DNA of 64,000 nucleotides. Source: Clostridium_AW sp040797845. GTDB taxonomy: Bacteria > Bacillota > Clostridia > Clostridiales > Clostridiaceae. Positions 45,908 to 54,792 of this stretch are shown here, piece by piece. Where the stretch lies: the NCBI GenBank assembly GCA_040797845.1, contig JBFNFA010000009.1:118536-182535 (forward strand). Direction: 5' to 3'. Within the stretch, counting starts at the first letter, position 1. Every line of letters begins with the position of its first letter. The position numbers and the translations under genes are program-made. The notes beneath the pieces were generated by a model. It ran no database searches and was not told where the DNA came from. It saw only the letters and a list, made by a program, of their open reading frames with translations.

Positions 45908-46576
45908 CTATCCTACAATCCTGCCATCTTCAATACGGATAATCCGATCCGCAAGTTGGGCTAGTTCATTGTTATGAGTAATCATTATAATTGTCTGATT
46001 AAATTTCTGACTGCTCATTTTCAAGAGTCCTAATACTTCCTGGCTTGTACGACTATCAAGATTTCCTGTTGGCTCATCGGCCAAAATAATAGCTGGCTTT
46101 GTCACCAATGCCCTTGCGATTGCAACTCGCTGTTGCTGCCCTCCTGATAAAGTATTAGGTAGACCATTTCGTTTCTCTTCAATATGAAGTAGCAATAAAA
46201 CATCATTCACAAAAGTTTCATCTACTTTATTTCCGTCCAGTTCAATTGGTAGCACAATATTTTCATATACATTAAGATTTGGAATAAGATTATAGTTTTG
46301 AAAAACGAAGCCAATCTCTCTACGTCGAAAAATGGTAAGTTGGTCTTTATCCATCTTTGACAATTCCTTTCCATCCACCTGAACACTACCAGAGGTAGGA
46401 TTGTCCAAACCTCCCATCATGTGAAGTAAGGTTGATTTGCCGCTGCCTGAAGTGCCTACAATTGCAACAAATTCACCTTGTACTATAGAAAGATTTATGC
46501 CATCAAGAGCTTTTACGATATTTTGTTCTGTGCCATAATATTTTTTCAATTCCCTTGTTTGTAATACAGTTTTCAT
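45908..46576 (-). CDS. ABC transporter ATP-binding protein (MacB/LolD type)
   Basis: The 222-residue ATPase has Walker A GTSGSGKST, signature LSGGQQQRVAIARAL, Walker B IILADEPTGNLD and the switch MITHN. It energises the FtsX-type permease encoded 14 bases downstream. AGTAGGTAA precedes the ATG. About 90 bases without an open frame separate it from the kinase gene, which leaves room for a promoter controlled by the adjacent response regulator. Confidence 0.93.
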   Translation of the reverse strand: MKTVLQTRELKKYYGTEQNIVKALDGINLSIVQGEFVAIVGTSGSGKSTLLHMMGGLDNPTSGSVQVDGKELSKMDKDQLTIFRRREIGFVFQNYNLIPNLNVYENIVLPIELDGNKVDETFVNDVLLLLHIEEKRNGLPNTLSGGQQQRVAIARALVTKPAIILADEPTGNLDSRTSQEVLGLLKMSSQKFNQTIIMITHNNELAQLADRIIRIEDGRIVG

Positions 46577-46668
46577 ATTATTTACCTACTTTCTTTTGGA
46601 ATACTTTAATAATATATCTAAAATATCTCATAAACCTCTCAGAAATATCACAGTATTGAGACATTTCA

Positions 46669-47694
46669 TCAATTTGGAATAAAAACAGAGAAAGTAGTAC
46701 CAATACCAAGTCTGGACTTGACCTCAATATAACCATTTTGCATGGTAATGATTTCACGGGAAAGGTACAGGCCAATACCAACACCCTCTTGGTTGTGGAC
46801 TTCCGGCTCACGATAAAACCGTTTGAATATGCTGCCATAACTTTTTTCAGGAATACCTTTACCTGTATCCAAAATATCAATTTTCGTATAAAACTCCCAT
46901 TGATTGACTGATACCACAACTTCACCACCCCTTGGGGTATATTTAATGGCATTATCCAAGATATTAAAAAGTGCTTCTGTGGTCCATTTTTCATCAAACA
47001 ATGCTATGATAGTTTCTGCACATTCCACTGTAATATTTATTTTCTTAGTTTCGGCTTTTGGCTCAATACCGCTTAGCGCCTGAGCAAGGGTATTATAAAT
47101 TAAAGCCTGTTTGGGCTTTATCTCAAAAATTCCGGTTTCAAGGCGTGACATTTTTACCATGGACTGCATGAGGAAATCAAGTTTATCAACCTGTGTTGAA
47201 ATTGCAATAAAAAAATCCCGTCGCTTCTCCTCAGTAAGTTGCCTGTCTTGTAAAATTCCATTATACATTTTTATATTTGCAATAGGTGTTTTGACTTGAT
47301 GGGAAATATCAGATACCAAGCATTGTATTGCTTCTTTTTCTGTAATGCTTTTCCTCGATTGTTGTAGCATAATTTCATAAAGCCGCTTTAATTTTATTTG
47401 CAGTTTTGATATTAGTGTTTCCTCGTTGAGTAAAAAGTCAATATCTTCTCTTCCATTTATCATATCATCAAGACATCTATCTAATTCATCTGAAAAATCG
47501 GCAATCTTCTTGTGAACCTCATACATGATGACCATGCCCACAATCACAAGAAAGATAAATAGTGAAAGTAATAAAAGCCTTTCTGCCAATATTGAAGTAA
47601 TATGAAACACCGCAACAGTAAATAAAGCAAAAAGAATAAGCGTAATTACCACACTTATTTCATAAATTTTTTTAGAAGATATTTTTTTTATCAT
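46669..47694 (-). CDS. Sensor histidine kinase, intramembrane-sensing type
   Basis: The 341-residue kinase has two N-terminal helices (about 13-33 and 38-58) with only a few residues between them. That is the layout of intramembrane-sensing kinases that depend on an ABC transporter. The H-box is ISHQVKTPIANIKM, the N-box NILDNAIKYT, G1 DTGKGIPE and G2 GVGIGLYLS. The ATG overlaps the response regulator stop as ATGA. Base composition is richer in GC than in nearby operons. Confidence 0.9.
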   Translation of the reverse strand: MIKKISSKKIYEISVVITLILFALFTVAVFHITSILAERLLLLSLFIFLVIVGMVIMYEVHKKIADFSDELDRCLDDMINGREDIDFLLNEETLISKLQIKLKRLYEIMLQQSRKSITEKEAIQCLVSDISHQVKTPIANIKMYNGILQDRQLTEEKRRDFFIAISTQVDKLDFLMQSMVKMSRLETGIFEIKPKQALIYNTLAQALSGIEPKAETKKINITVECAETIIALFDEKWTTEALFNILDNAIKYTPRGGEVVVSVNQWEFYTKIDILDTGKGIPEKSYGSIFKRFYREPEVHNQEGVGIGLYLSREIITMQNGYIEVKSRLGIGTTFSVFIPN

Positions 47695-48371
47695 AGTTTT
47701 TCACCTGCCCATTGATAACCCATACCATAAATGGTTTTAATATATTTATGATTGGGGCTTTCTATTTTTGAGCGCAGGCGGTTAATGTTTACCGTCAGGG
47801 CGTGTTCGTCAACAAAATTCCCATCATTATCCCAAAGACGTTCTAAAAGGATTTGCCTTGTCAAAACAATTCCTGCATTGGAGATAAATAGTTTTAGCAA
47901 CTTGTATTCTGTTGGTGTAAGACTGATTGTTTCACTATCCTTGATTGCCTCTAATGTGTCGAAATTGATTATTAGATAGCCATCGGAATACAAGTTCTTT
48001 ATATTGGCGTTTTCATTACGTTTTAATACAACAGAGACGCGCTTTCTAAATAATGGCATACTGAAGGGTTTTGTAATGTAATCATCAGCGCCTAAATCAA
48101 AACCTTTTATTTGGTCGCTTTCCATATCGCAGGCGGTTAAAAAAATAATGGGAATATCTTTTCTTTCTTTTATCTTAGAGCATAGAAAAAATCCATTTCC
48201 ATCAGGTAAATTAACATCAATTACAATTAAGTCATATTCCTTATGTTCAATACTTTCTAATGCCTGCTTTATTGTATATGCCGTATTAACAACATAGCCA
48301 TCTGCCTCTAAATCAAAGCGCAATCCTGCACTTAACATTTCATCATCTTCAATTATAAGTATTCGTTTAAT
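47691..48371 (-). CDS. OmpR-family response regulator with damaged start region
   Basis: The receiver domain has the phosphoacceptor in DLIVIDVNLPDG and the conserved Lys in ITKPFS. The C-terminal winged helix includes LTPTEYKLLKLF and VNINRLRSKIE. The first ATG (48338) would omit the acidic pocket IIEDDE, which is encoded in frame just upstream. That longer frame contains no ATG, GTG or TTG: it begins after a TGA, and the first usable triplet would be ATT at 48371 (giving KRILIIEDDE). Deleting one A from the A5 run (48375-48371) would join a GTG at 48378, which has AAAGGA upstream. Either an ATT start or a one-base indel is implied. Confidence 0.8.
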   Translation of the reverse strand: MKRILIIEDDEMLSAGLRFDLEADGYVVNTAYTIKQALESIEHKEYDLIVIDVNLPDGNGFFLCSKIKERKDIPIIFLTACDMESDQIKGFDLGADDYITKPFSMPLFRKRVSVVLKRNENANIKNLYSDGYLIINFDTLEAIKDSETISLTPTEYKLLKLFISNAGIVLTRQILLERLWDNDGNFVDEHALTVNINRLRSKIESPNHKYIKTIYGMGYQWAGEKL

Positions 48372-48395
48372 TTTTCACTCACATCCTTTCTAATG

Positions 48396-49604
48396 CTATT
48401 CATATATCTTTCTATTTAATTCTATGTTAATTATAAACTTATCCTCTTCATTTTTTACCCAAATTCTTCCTTGATGTAATTCTACTATATTTTTTGCAAT
48501 AGCTAATCCCAGCCCTGATCCTGCAATTTCTGAGTTTCTTGATTCATCTGTCCTATAAAATCTATTAAATATTTTGTCTAAATCTTCTTCTGAGATGTTC
48601 TCAGCTATATTTTCAAAGCTTATAATTACATTTTCATGATTTTCATATAAGTTTACATTTACGTCGCTTCCTTCAACACTGTATTTAACAGCATTTCCTA
48701 TAATATTTTCAAAAACTCTTGCTATCTTGTTAGGATCTACTAATAACTCTACTTTGCTATTTTTAAAATTTTTATTAAATCCTATACATCTTTCTTTTGC
48801 TTTAATTGACAGTTCACCTATGCTTTGCTCTATTATTTCTATTATATTAACTTTTACTTTTTCAAGTTTAATGCCGCCGCTCTCAAGCTTAGAATACTCA
48901 AACAAATCATCTATTAATACCTTTAGTTTCTTGGATTTTTCTAAAGATATTTTTGCATATTTATCTTTATCTTCAAAACTCATCTTATCATCTGCCGCAA
49001 GCTGAATGTACCCAATCAATGCTGTAAGTGGTGTTCTTAAGTCATGAGATACATTTGTTATAAGTTCACTTTTTAATCTTTCTGCAGCTCTTTCTTCCTC
49101 TATTTTATTTTTTAGCTTAAGTGACATGCTATTTATCTCTTTAGCTAAAATTGCTAACTCATCATTTCCCTTTACTTCTATTTTATAATCTAGGTTTCCT
49201 TCAGAAATTATTTTTATGCCATTACATATACTTTTTATATATTCAGCTTTTCTTCTAACTAATAAGTAAATTAATAATAGAATGGTTATTATATTAGGAA
49301 ATAATTTCACAGAAATAAGAATTAAAGAAAAGGCCAATATTAATTCCCTTGTCACGCTTTTAAATAATAGCTCTTTAGCTTTATTTCTAAACTTCGAAAA
49401 AATCAATAACATAACCGTAATAGCTGGTATGATGCCTATTGCGATAAAATGCACCGCATATGATATAATAGTGGATAATGTATCTGATACCTTATATGGT
49501 ATTACATCAAAAATTAAAAATATGGAAGTGACACTTAAAATAATGGTCAATAGCAGTTCTCTGATTATGCTCCCAAATAATAATTTTTTAACTTTACTTT
49601 TCAA
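48396..49604 (-). CDS. VanS-like sensor histidine kinase
   Basis: The kinase has about 402 residues: four hydrophobic N-terminal segments, a HAMP-like linker (ISEGNLDYKIEVKGNDELAIL), H-box TNVSHDLRTPLTALIGYI, N-box FENIIGNAVKYS and G-boxes ending GSGLGLAIAKNIVELHQG. The gene overlaps the upstream response regulator. GGGGAG abuts a TTG at 49616, so the TTG at 49604 is preferred, with moderate certainty. It is the last gene of the glycosylation operon and lies 24 bases before the next response regulator with no terminator between. Confidence 0.9.
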   Translation of the reverse strand: MKSKVKKLLFGSIIRELLLTIILSVTSIFLIFDVIPYKVSDTLSTIISYAVHFIAIGIIPAITVMLLIFSKFRNKAKELLFKSVTRELILAFSLILISVKLFPNIITILLLIYLLVRRKAEYIKSICNGIKIISEGNLDYKIEVKGNDELAILAKEINSMSLKLKNKIEEERAAERLKSELITNVSHDLRTPLTALIGYIQLAADDKMSFEDKDKYAKISLEKSKKLKVLIDDLFEYSKLESGGIKLEKVKVNIIEIIEQSIGELSIKAKERCIGFNKNFKNSKVELLVDPNKIARVFENIIGNAVKYSVEGSDVNVNLYENHENVIISFENIAENISEEDLDKIFNRFYRTDESRNSEIAGSGLGLAIAKNIVELHQGRIWVKNEEDKFIINIELNRKIYE

Positions 49605-50289
49605 TTTTATATCCAACTCCCCATACCACTTTTATATACTTAGGTTCCTTAGGATTAATTTCGATCTTCTCTCTTATGTTTCTTATGTGTACAGCTACAG
49701 TATTATCTGCATTATTAAAAGGCTCATTCCATACATTATCATAAATCTGTTCTGTACTCATAACCCTACCTCTATTAAGTGCCAAAATTTCTAATATAGA
49801 AAATTCTAAGGGAGTAAGCCTTACAAAGCCTCCCTCAACAAAGACTTCTCTCGAGGCTCTATTTATAGTAAGTCCATCAATAATTATCTCATCCTCATCC
49901 TCTTTTTTTGTTTCATTAAAATTAAAACATCTTCTAAGTTGAGATTTTACTCTTGCAGTAAGCTCTAATGGATTAAAAGGTTTAGTAACATAATCATCGG
50001 CTCCAACATTTAACCCCAATATTTTATCGCAACCTTCATTCTTAGCAGAGAGCATAATGATAGGAAGCTTTTTTTCTTCTCTAATTTTTAGGCATGTTCT
50101 TATTCCATCCAACTTAGGCATCATTATATCTAAAATTATTAAATCAATATTGTTATTTTTAAGTTTCTCTAAGGCATCAATGCCATCGCAGGCAGTAATA
50201 ACCTTTAATCCTTCATTTATTAAATAAATTTCAATTAACTCTCTTATATCTTTTTCATCATCCACTACTAATATTGTATTTTTTTCCAT
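49594..50289 (-). CDS. VanR-like OmpR-family response regulator
   Basis: The 231-residue regulator has an intact receiver (ILVVDDEKDIREL, phosphoacceptor in DLIILDIMMPKLDG, Lys in VTKPFNPLELTARV). The winged-helix output domain contains LTPLEFSILEILALNRGRVMS and VHIRNIREKIEINPKEPKYI. It pairs with the overlapping kinase gene. It is encoded with the polyprenyl-phosphate-sugar genes, and 11-bp direct repeats upstream of that operon are its likely binding site. GGGGCC-type spacing upstream is poor, and coupling to the preceding gene is probable. Confidence 0.92.
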   Translation of the reverse strand: MEKNTILVVDDEKDIRELIEIYLINEGLKVITACDGIDALEKLKNNNIDLIILDIMMPKLDGIRTCLKIREEKKLPIIMLSAKNEGCDKILGLNVGADDYVTKPFNPLELTARVKSQLRRCFNFNETKKEDEDEIIIDGLTINRASREVFVEGGFVRLTPLEFSILEILALNRGRVMSTEQIYDNVWNEPFNNADNTVAVHIRNIREKIEINPKEPKYIKVVWGVGYKIEK

Positions 50290-50312
50290 GAATTATGGCC
50301 CCTTTCTTATTA

Positions 50313-51557
50313 TTAATAACAGCAAGTATTACCTATTTTTTTATATCTCCTATCATTAACAGTATATGCCGCGAATAATATTACTAATGGCATTATAGGA
50401 TATGCATATCTTTCAAACGTAAAATATGGTAAATATATAACATTAAAATAAACTACTACCATAATTAAAAATTTAAGATTTAAACTTTTATCCTTATGTT
50501 TTATCATACCATAAAGAGCCCAATATAAAATTGTAAGATGATAAATAATTACAGGGATATATGATATATTAGCTATCCAATAGAAAGGAGCTCTCCAAAA
50601 ATAAAAAGTTTTGCCCAAAGTATACCAAGCTATATATTTTAATGGTTCTTTTTTCCCATATATTTTTAATCTTTCAAGTCCTGCTTTTATTTCATTTTCA
50701 TCATTTTCTAGAGCATCTTTTCCTTCTTCATAAGGCACTCCCCATCCTTTACTTTGATCGTAATTAACAAAAGTTCCTTGTAAAAATGGATTCCCACTAG
50801 ATTTTGTAAACAGAATTACTCTGTCAAAAACTTTATAATTTCTTATCCACCAAGGTGTCATAATAATAGAAAATATAGTTGTAACTACAATAGTATACTT
50901 AACCATTTCACTAAAACTATATTTGTTTTTTATCCACATAATTAAAATCAACAATGGATAAGCAGCAATAGTAGGTCTAAACAAACAGGCTGTTGCCCAA
51001 ACAATTCCACCTAATACATATAGCTTTAAACTTTTCTTTTCAATTGCATAAATACTTATATATATTAAAAGTAACAGCAAAAATTTAAAAATAACTTCCA
51101 TTAAAATTAGGTTTGTTGCATAAATTTCAGCTGCATATAATGCATCCATAAAGCATGCTATTAAAGCTACCTTACTATTAAACACTTTTTTTCCTATTAA
51201 AAACAACAAATATAAACTTATTCCTTGCAATATTGCTTGAAATATCTTAAATGCTACAATGCCATTTATCTTACCGAAAATAGACATAAAAAATGAAAGT
51301 ACAAGGGTTAGTCCCGGCATTATATAAGCTGTAGGTTCTTTTATGTTTTCATAAGACAATATATTACTATCTATTAAATTCCATGCGCTCCTAATATATT
51401 TTACATCATCATTATTGAATTCTTCTAGACTTCCTAAAAGCAGCGAATCTCCATAAGCAAATATAGAGAAAATAGTTACTGCCATAAAAACCATTTCAAT
51501 AATTATCAAATAAATATTGATTCTCTCTTCTTCATTCATATCTTTTAATTTATTCAT
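50313..51557 (-). CDS. GT-C glycosyltransferase (family 39/ArnT-like)
   Basis: The 414-residue polytopic protein has about ten membrane segments and an acidic pair in the first external loop (NNDDVKYI). This is the usual catalytic position of GT-C enzymes that use polyprenyl-phosphate sugars. It should transfer a sugar on the outer membrane face to a wall polymer, lipid or protein. GGAGGAAGG precedes the ATG. The preceding genes encode the GT2 enzyme, a DUF2304 protein and an SMR-like flippase, which together complete a classical three-component glycosylation path. Confidence 0.83.
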   Translation of the reverse strand: MNKLKDMNEEERINIYLIIIEMVFMAVTIFSIFAYGDSLLLGSLEEFNNDDVKYIRSAWNLIDSNILSYENIKEPTAYIMPGLTLVLSFFMSIFGKINGIVAFKIFQAILQGISLYLLFLIGKKVFNSKVALIACFMDALYAAEIYATNLILMEVIFKFLLLLLIYISIYAIEKKSLKLYVLGGIVWATACLFRPTIAAYPLLILIMWIKNKYSFSEMVKYTIVVTTIFSIIMTPWWIRNYKVFDRVILFTKSSGNPFLQGTFVNYDQSKGWGVPYEEGKDALENDENEIKAGLERLKIYGKKEPLKYIAWYTLGKTFYFWRAPFYWIANISYIPVIIYHLTILYWALYGMIKHKDKSLNLKFLIMVVVYFNVIYLPYFTFERYAYPIMPLVILFAAYTVNDRRYKKIGNTCCY

Positions 51558-51636
51558 GTACCTTCCTCCGCTTATCCTATTATCAAATCATCACTTTCAA
51601 TACTGTATTAACGGCCTCTTAATGTATAAACCTCTT

Positions 51637-51984
51637 CTACTTTATCCCAACTAAAGCAGCTCCTAAAAAAATTAATAAAAGTCCAAGGATTTTTGATATT
51701 GTTAAACTTTCATTAAATATAGCAACTCCTGCAAAGGCCCCTACAATATAACATAAACTTTGAAGAGGATATATTCTACTCAACTGTTCCTTAGACAATA
51801 AATACAACCAAATAACCGTAGCAAAAACATATATAATTCCACCAGAAAATATGTAAGGATTAAACAAAGTATTAATTATACCTTTAAAAGATAGCTGGAA
51901 ATCGATTTTACTCATCCCAATCTTCCATAAAACTTGGCCACATACCAACATAAATATATTCATTATCAATAAAAAATAATTCAT
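51637..51984 (-). CDS. SMR/EamA-like four-helix flippase
   Basis: The 115-residue protein has four membrane helices and the small-multidrug-resistance-like layout (YFLLIMNIFMLVCGQVLWKIG, YVFATVIWLYLLSKEQLSRIYPLQ, AGVAIFNESLTISKILGLLLIFLG). Similar proteins (ArnE/ArnF type) flip undecaprenyl-phosphate sugars. The ATG at 51984 follows GAAAGG; a frame extension to 52002 overlaps the DUF2304 gene and is less likely. The role is inferred from neighbouring glycosyltransferases. Confidence 0.8.
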   Translation of the reverse strand: MNYFLLIMNIFMLVCGQVLWKIGMSKIDFQLSFKGIINTLFNPYIFSGGIIYVFATVIWLYLLSKEQLSRIYPLQSLCYIVGAFAGVAIFNESLTISKILGLLLIFLGAALVGIK

Positions 51985-51988
51985 CTTT

Positions 51989-52318
51989 TTACCTTTCTTC
52001 AACTCTATCTTTTAATATAGAATTTTCTTGTATAAGCTTTGTTAATTTTCTCTGCATATTTGATATCACTATCATTAAATAAAAAATCATTATTAAGCTA
52101 AATATTATACCAATAAGAAACAAAAATGCTGGTGCGTACATTATCCCTATAGCTTTTGCAAGATATTCTAAAATCCTTGAATTCATTGAAAGTATCATTA
52201 GAATTAAACTTACTAAAATCCATAACAATCCCCAATTAAATTCCAAACTTCTTTTTCGAATAAATACAATGCTTATAACTAGAAAAAAAAGTGAAATCAT
52301 AAAACAAAATATATTCAT
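51989..52318 (-). CDS. DUF2304 family membrane protein
   Basis: The 109-residue protein has three helices and a C-terminal coiled segment (MQRKLTKLIQENSILKDRVEER). It matches DUF2304 proteins, which are usually encoded directly after a DPM1-like GT2 gene. ATGA overlap with the GT2 gene indicates translational coupling. It probably anchors or regulates the GT2 enzyme at the membrane. No catalytic residues are visible. Confidence 0.83.
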   Translation of the reverse strand: MNIFCFMISLFFLVISIVFIRKRSLEFNWGLLWILVSLILMILSMNSRILEYLAKAIGIMYAPAFLFLIGIIFSLIMIFYLMIVISNMQRKLTKLIQENSILKDRVEER

Positions 52319-53016
52319 TGTAACACCTCTTTTTTATTTGGTTGAATAAGTGAAGCTAGAGTTACTTTCACCATATAATATACAGCTTTTATTGGTGTTA
52401 TAGAGGATTTTCCTCCTTGTCTTTTATTCATATTAACCTTAATCTCTTTCACGTTAAGGCCATTTTTTACAGCATATACTATAGTCTCAACTTCTGGATA
52501 GTCTTGAGGATAATAATTTGCAAAAAGGCTGATTCCCCTTTTGTTAACCATTCTATAACCAGAAGTGGTGTCATAATATGAACTCTTACATAAAAAAGAC
52601 ACAAGCCTTGAAAAATATTTTATTCCAATCTTCCTGCATACACTAGGTTTATAATTTGACTTACAAATAAACCTTGAGCCAATTACCATATCTGCATTAC
52701 TCTCATTAAGCTCCTTAGCTAACCTACCTAAATCCTTTGAGCTGTGCTGACCATCTCCATCAATCTGCACCGCTGCATCGTAACCATTATAAAGTGCATA
52801 TAAATATCCTGTCTGCACAGCACCACCAATGCCTAAGTTGCTACTTAAATTTAAAACCTTTGCTCCTGCCTTTTTCGCTTCTAATTCTGTATTATCCTTT
52901 GAACCATCATTTATAACTACAATATCAAATTCAAGGCTACTATCTTTAATTGCCTTTACCACTTTATATATATTTTTTCCTTCATTATAAGCTGGAATTA
53001 TCGCTAAATATTTCAT
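52315..53016 (-). CDS. GT2 family glycosyltransferase (polyprenyl-phosphate sugar synthase type)
   Basis: The 233-residue enzyme has a GT-A fold: YLAIIPAYNEGKNIYKVV, DIVVINDGSKDNT, NLGIGGAVQTGYLYAL and the metal-binding motif DGDGQHSSKD. It has TTSGYRMVNKRG later, with the short C-terminus typical of DPM1/PpgS-like synthases. It should load a hexose from a nucleotide sugar onto undecaprenyl phosphate on the cytoplasmic face. It is the first gene of the six-gene operon running to 48396. GGGTGGGAG precedes the ATG. Confidence 0.88.
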   Translation of the reverse strand: MKYLAIIPAYNEGKNIYKVVKAIKDSSLEFDIVVINDGSKDNTELEAKKAGAKVLNLSSNLGIGGAVQTGYLYALYNGYDAAVQIDGDGQHSSKDLGRLAKELNESNADMVIGSRFICKSNYKPSVCRKIGIKYFSRLVSFLCKSSYYDTTSGYRMVNKRGISLFANYYPQDYPEVETIVYAVKNGLNVKEIKVNMNKRQGGKSSITPIKAVYYMVKVTLASLIQPNKKEVLQ

Positions 53017-53194
53017 AACTATCTCCCACCCTTTCTTTAAAATCTACAGGCGAAAAAATTTAAGTTTTCCTGGGAAAATGTAAAAAAGAAATACTATAGT
53101 TAATAAAAAATGCTTCTCCTCTTAATCTAATAACTATTTCCATTTATACTAATTATTATGAAGCCTATTATTAAAGAAACATTTACTAAAACAA

Positions 53195-53227
53195 TGAAGA
53201 TTTTATGAAGATTTTATGAGGAATACT
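53195..53227 (-). promoter_or_regulatory. 11-bp direct repeats, likely response-regulator site
   Basis: TGAAGATTTTA occurs twice without spacing (53195-53205, 53206-53216), and a third copy is degenerate (TGAGGAATACT). The 11-base period is the spacing used by OmpR-family dimers. It lies about 180 bases upstream of the GT2 gene in the 326-base divergent gap. The rest of that gap is AT-rich, with a possible ECF-type promoter (TGAACC at 53259) on the plus-strand side. Confidence 0.6.
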
Positions 53228-53342
53228 CTACAGAATTTATTGATTTCAAAAATAAAAATGAACCTTTTATTATTCCATGACAATATATAGGTGAAGGCCT
53301 ATTTAGAAAAAAGATTTTAATTACACTGAAAGGAGGGGTCAT

Positions 53343-53879
53343 GTGAACATTACAGATTTAAGCGATCTTGTGAAATTGCATGGTAAAGCTATTTATGGCT
53401 TTTGCCACAAGCTTACAAAAAACCAGGCTGATACAGATGATCTATATCAAGAAACATTTCTGAAAGCAATGGAACTATGCCATAAAATTGATAAAGATAA
53501 TAATCCTAAAGGCTTTCTCATTTCCATTGCAATAGGAATATGGAAAAACAATGGCCGTAAATATGCTCGGCGACAAAGAATAGCTCCAATAGAGCAACTT
53601 AACGAATATATGAATAATAGTTACATATTCAAAGATGAACTAACTCCAGAGGATATTGTTATATCTAATGAACTCTGCGTTATGATACAAACGGAAGCAG
53701 ATAAGCTGAATGATAAATTAAAAATACCTTTATATATGTATTACACTGCAGAAATGTCCAACGAAGAAATAGCATCTGCGCTGAAGATTCCGCTGGGGAC
53801 TGTGAAAAGCAGGCTTCACACCGCTCGAAAGGCTTTAAAAAATACTTTGATGGAGGTTAGTAAATATGAAGAATTCTGA
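53343..53879 (+). CDS. ECF-subfamily RNA polymerase sigma factor
   Basis: The 178-residue protein has sigma region 2 (AIYGFCHKLTKNQADTDDLYQETFLKA) and region 4 (LKIPLYMYYTAEMSNEEIASALKIPLGTVKSRLHTARKAL), with no region 3. The start is a GTG with AAAGGAGGGG upstream. It overlaps the next gene, its probable anti-sigma factor, by 14 bases. ECF factors of this class respond to envelope stress and usually transcribe their own operon. Confidence 0.92.
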   Translation: MNITDLSDLVKLHGKAIYGFCHKLTKNQADTDDLYQETFLKAMELCHKIDKDNNPKGFLISIAIGIWKNNGRKYARRQRIAPIEQLNEYMNNSYIFKDELTPEDIVISNELCVMIQTEADKLNDKLKIPLYMYYTAEMSNEEIASALKIPLGTVKSRLHTARKALKNTLMEVSKYEEF

Positions 53880-54738
53880 GCAATTAGATCAACTGTTTAA
53901 GCGAGCCCTTTCTCCGACAGTTGAGCCTAGTGAAGATTTAAACCAAAAGATCATAACTCAATTAAAGGAGAATAATATTATGAAACCAGTTTATAAAAAA
54001 AGGATATCAGTTGCACTGATTGCCGCTGTACTCACCCTAGCAATGTCAATAACTGCATTTGCAGCCTGGCACCTTCTCAGCTCAAAACAAGTTGCTGAAC
54101 ATCTTGGGGATGAAAGGCTTGCTCATGCATTTGAGGATAAAAATGCAATTGAAATAAATGAATCAGTTGTTTCAGGCGGGTATAATTTCACTTTGATTGG
54201 AATCGTATCAGGCAAGGGTTTAAGCGATTATGGAGGCTCTGTACAGGATATACATCCAGATAGAACCTATGCCGTACTCTCAATAGCAAAACAAGATGGC
54301 AGTAAAATGCCAAATACTCAGGATGAAGAGTATGGTCAAGTTCCATTTTTTATCTCTCCTCTAATAAAGGGCCAAAAGCCATGGCTAGTTAACATAGCTT
54401 CTATGAATGGTGGATATAGTGAATTTGTAATCGATGGGGTTATGTACAGATTAATTGAATGTGACGGTGTTGAAATGTTTGCCGACAGAGGACTTTATCT
54501 TAGCATAAGTACCAGCACTTTCTATGATATAAATGCTTTTAACTATAATGAAGAAACTGGCGAAATTAGCCCTGATACTAATTATAATGGTGCTAACGCC
54601 CTTTTCAACTTACCTCTTGACAAAACAAAAGCTGATCATGAGAAAGCTGAAAAATATTTGAAAGAATTATTGAAAGAACCAGAAGGGAAAGTAGATTCTA
54701 CAGCTAGTGAAGAAACAGTTATTAGTTTGGAAAAATAA
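53866..54738 (+). CDS. Probable anti-sigma factor with DUF4179-like extracellular part
   Basis: The 290-residue protein has a short cytoplasmic N-terminus (about 45 residues), one membrane helix (about 47-66, ending SITAFAAWHLL) and an extracytoplasmic domain of over 200 residues. That is the layout of anti-sigma factors encoded beside ECF genes. The start overlaps the sigma gene, with GGAGG inside it. No zinc-binding HxxxCxxC motif is visible. The signal sensed is unknown. A strong terminator follows. Confidence 0.78.
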   Translation: MKNSEQLDQLFKRALSPTVEPSEDLNQKIITQLKENNIMKPVYKKRISVALIAAVLTLAMSITAFAAWHLLSSKQVAEHLGDERLAHAFEDKNAIEINESVVSGGYNFTLIGIVSGKGLSDYGGSVQDIHPDRTYAVLSIAKQDGSKMPNTQDEEYGQVPFFISPLIKGQKPWLVNIASMNGGYSEFVIDGVMYRLIECDGVEMFADRGLYLSISTSTFYDINAFNYNEETGEISPDTNYNGANALFNLPLDKTKADHEKAEKYLKELLKEPEGKVDSTASEETVISLEK

Positions 54739-54792
54739 CTTCCAAATGCGTTATTGCTGGTAGAGTATTAAAACTAAATTAGCTCGCAAATA

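Noticed and set aside
46578..46997. A 139-codon minus-strand frame overlapping the end of the first histidine kinase gene
   Set aside because: It is out of frame with the kinase, has no recognisable motif, and the kinase frame with its complete G-boxes ends normally at 46669.
47691..48338. ATG at 48338 as the true start of the response regulator
   Set aside because: It would remove the conserved IIEDDE acidic pocket that is encoded directly upstream in the same frame.
40031..48395. Insertion sequence or integrative element carrying the resistance-like module
   Set aside because: I found no transposase, integrase, terminal repeats or target duplication at either boundary, so only possible transfer is proposed.
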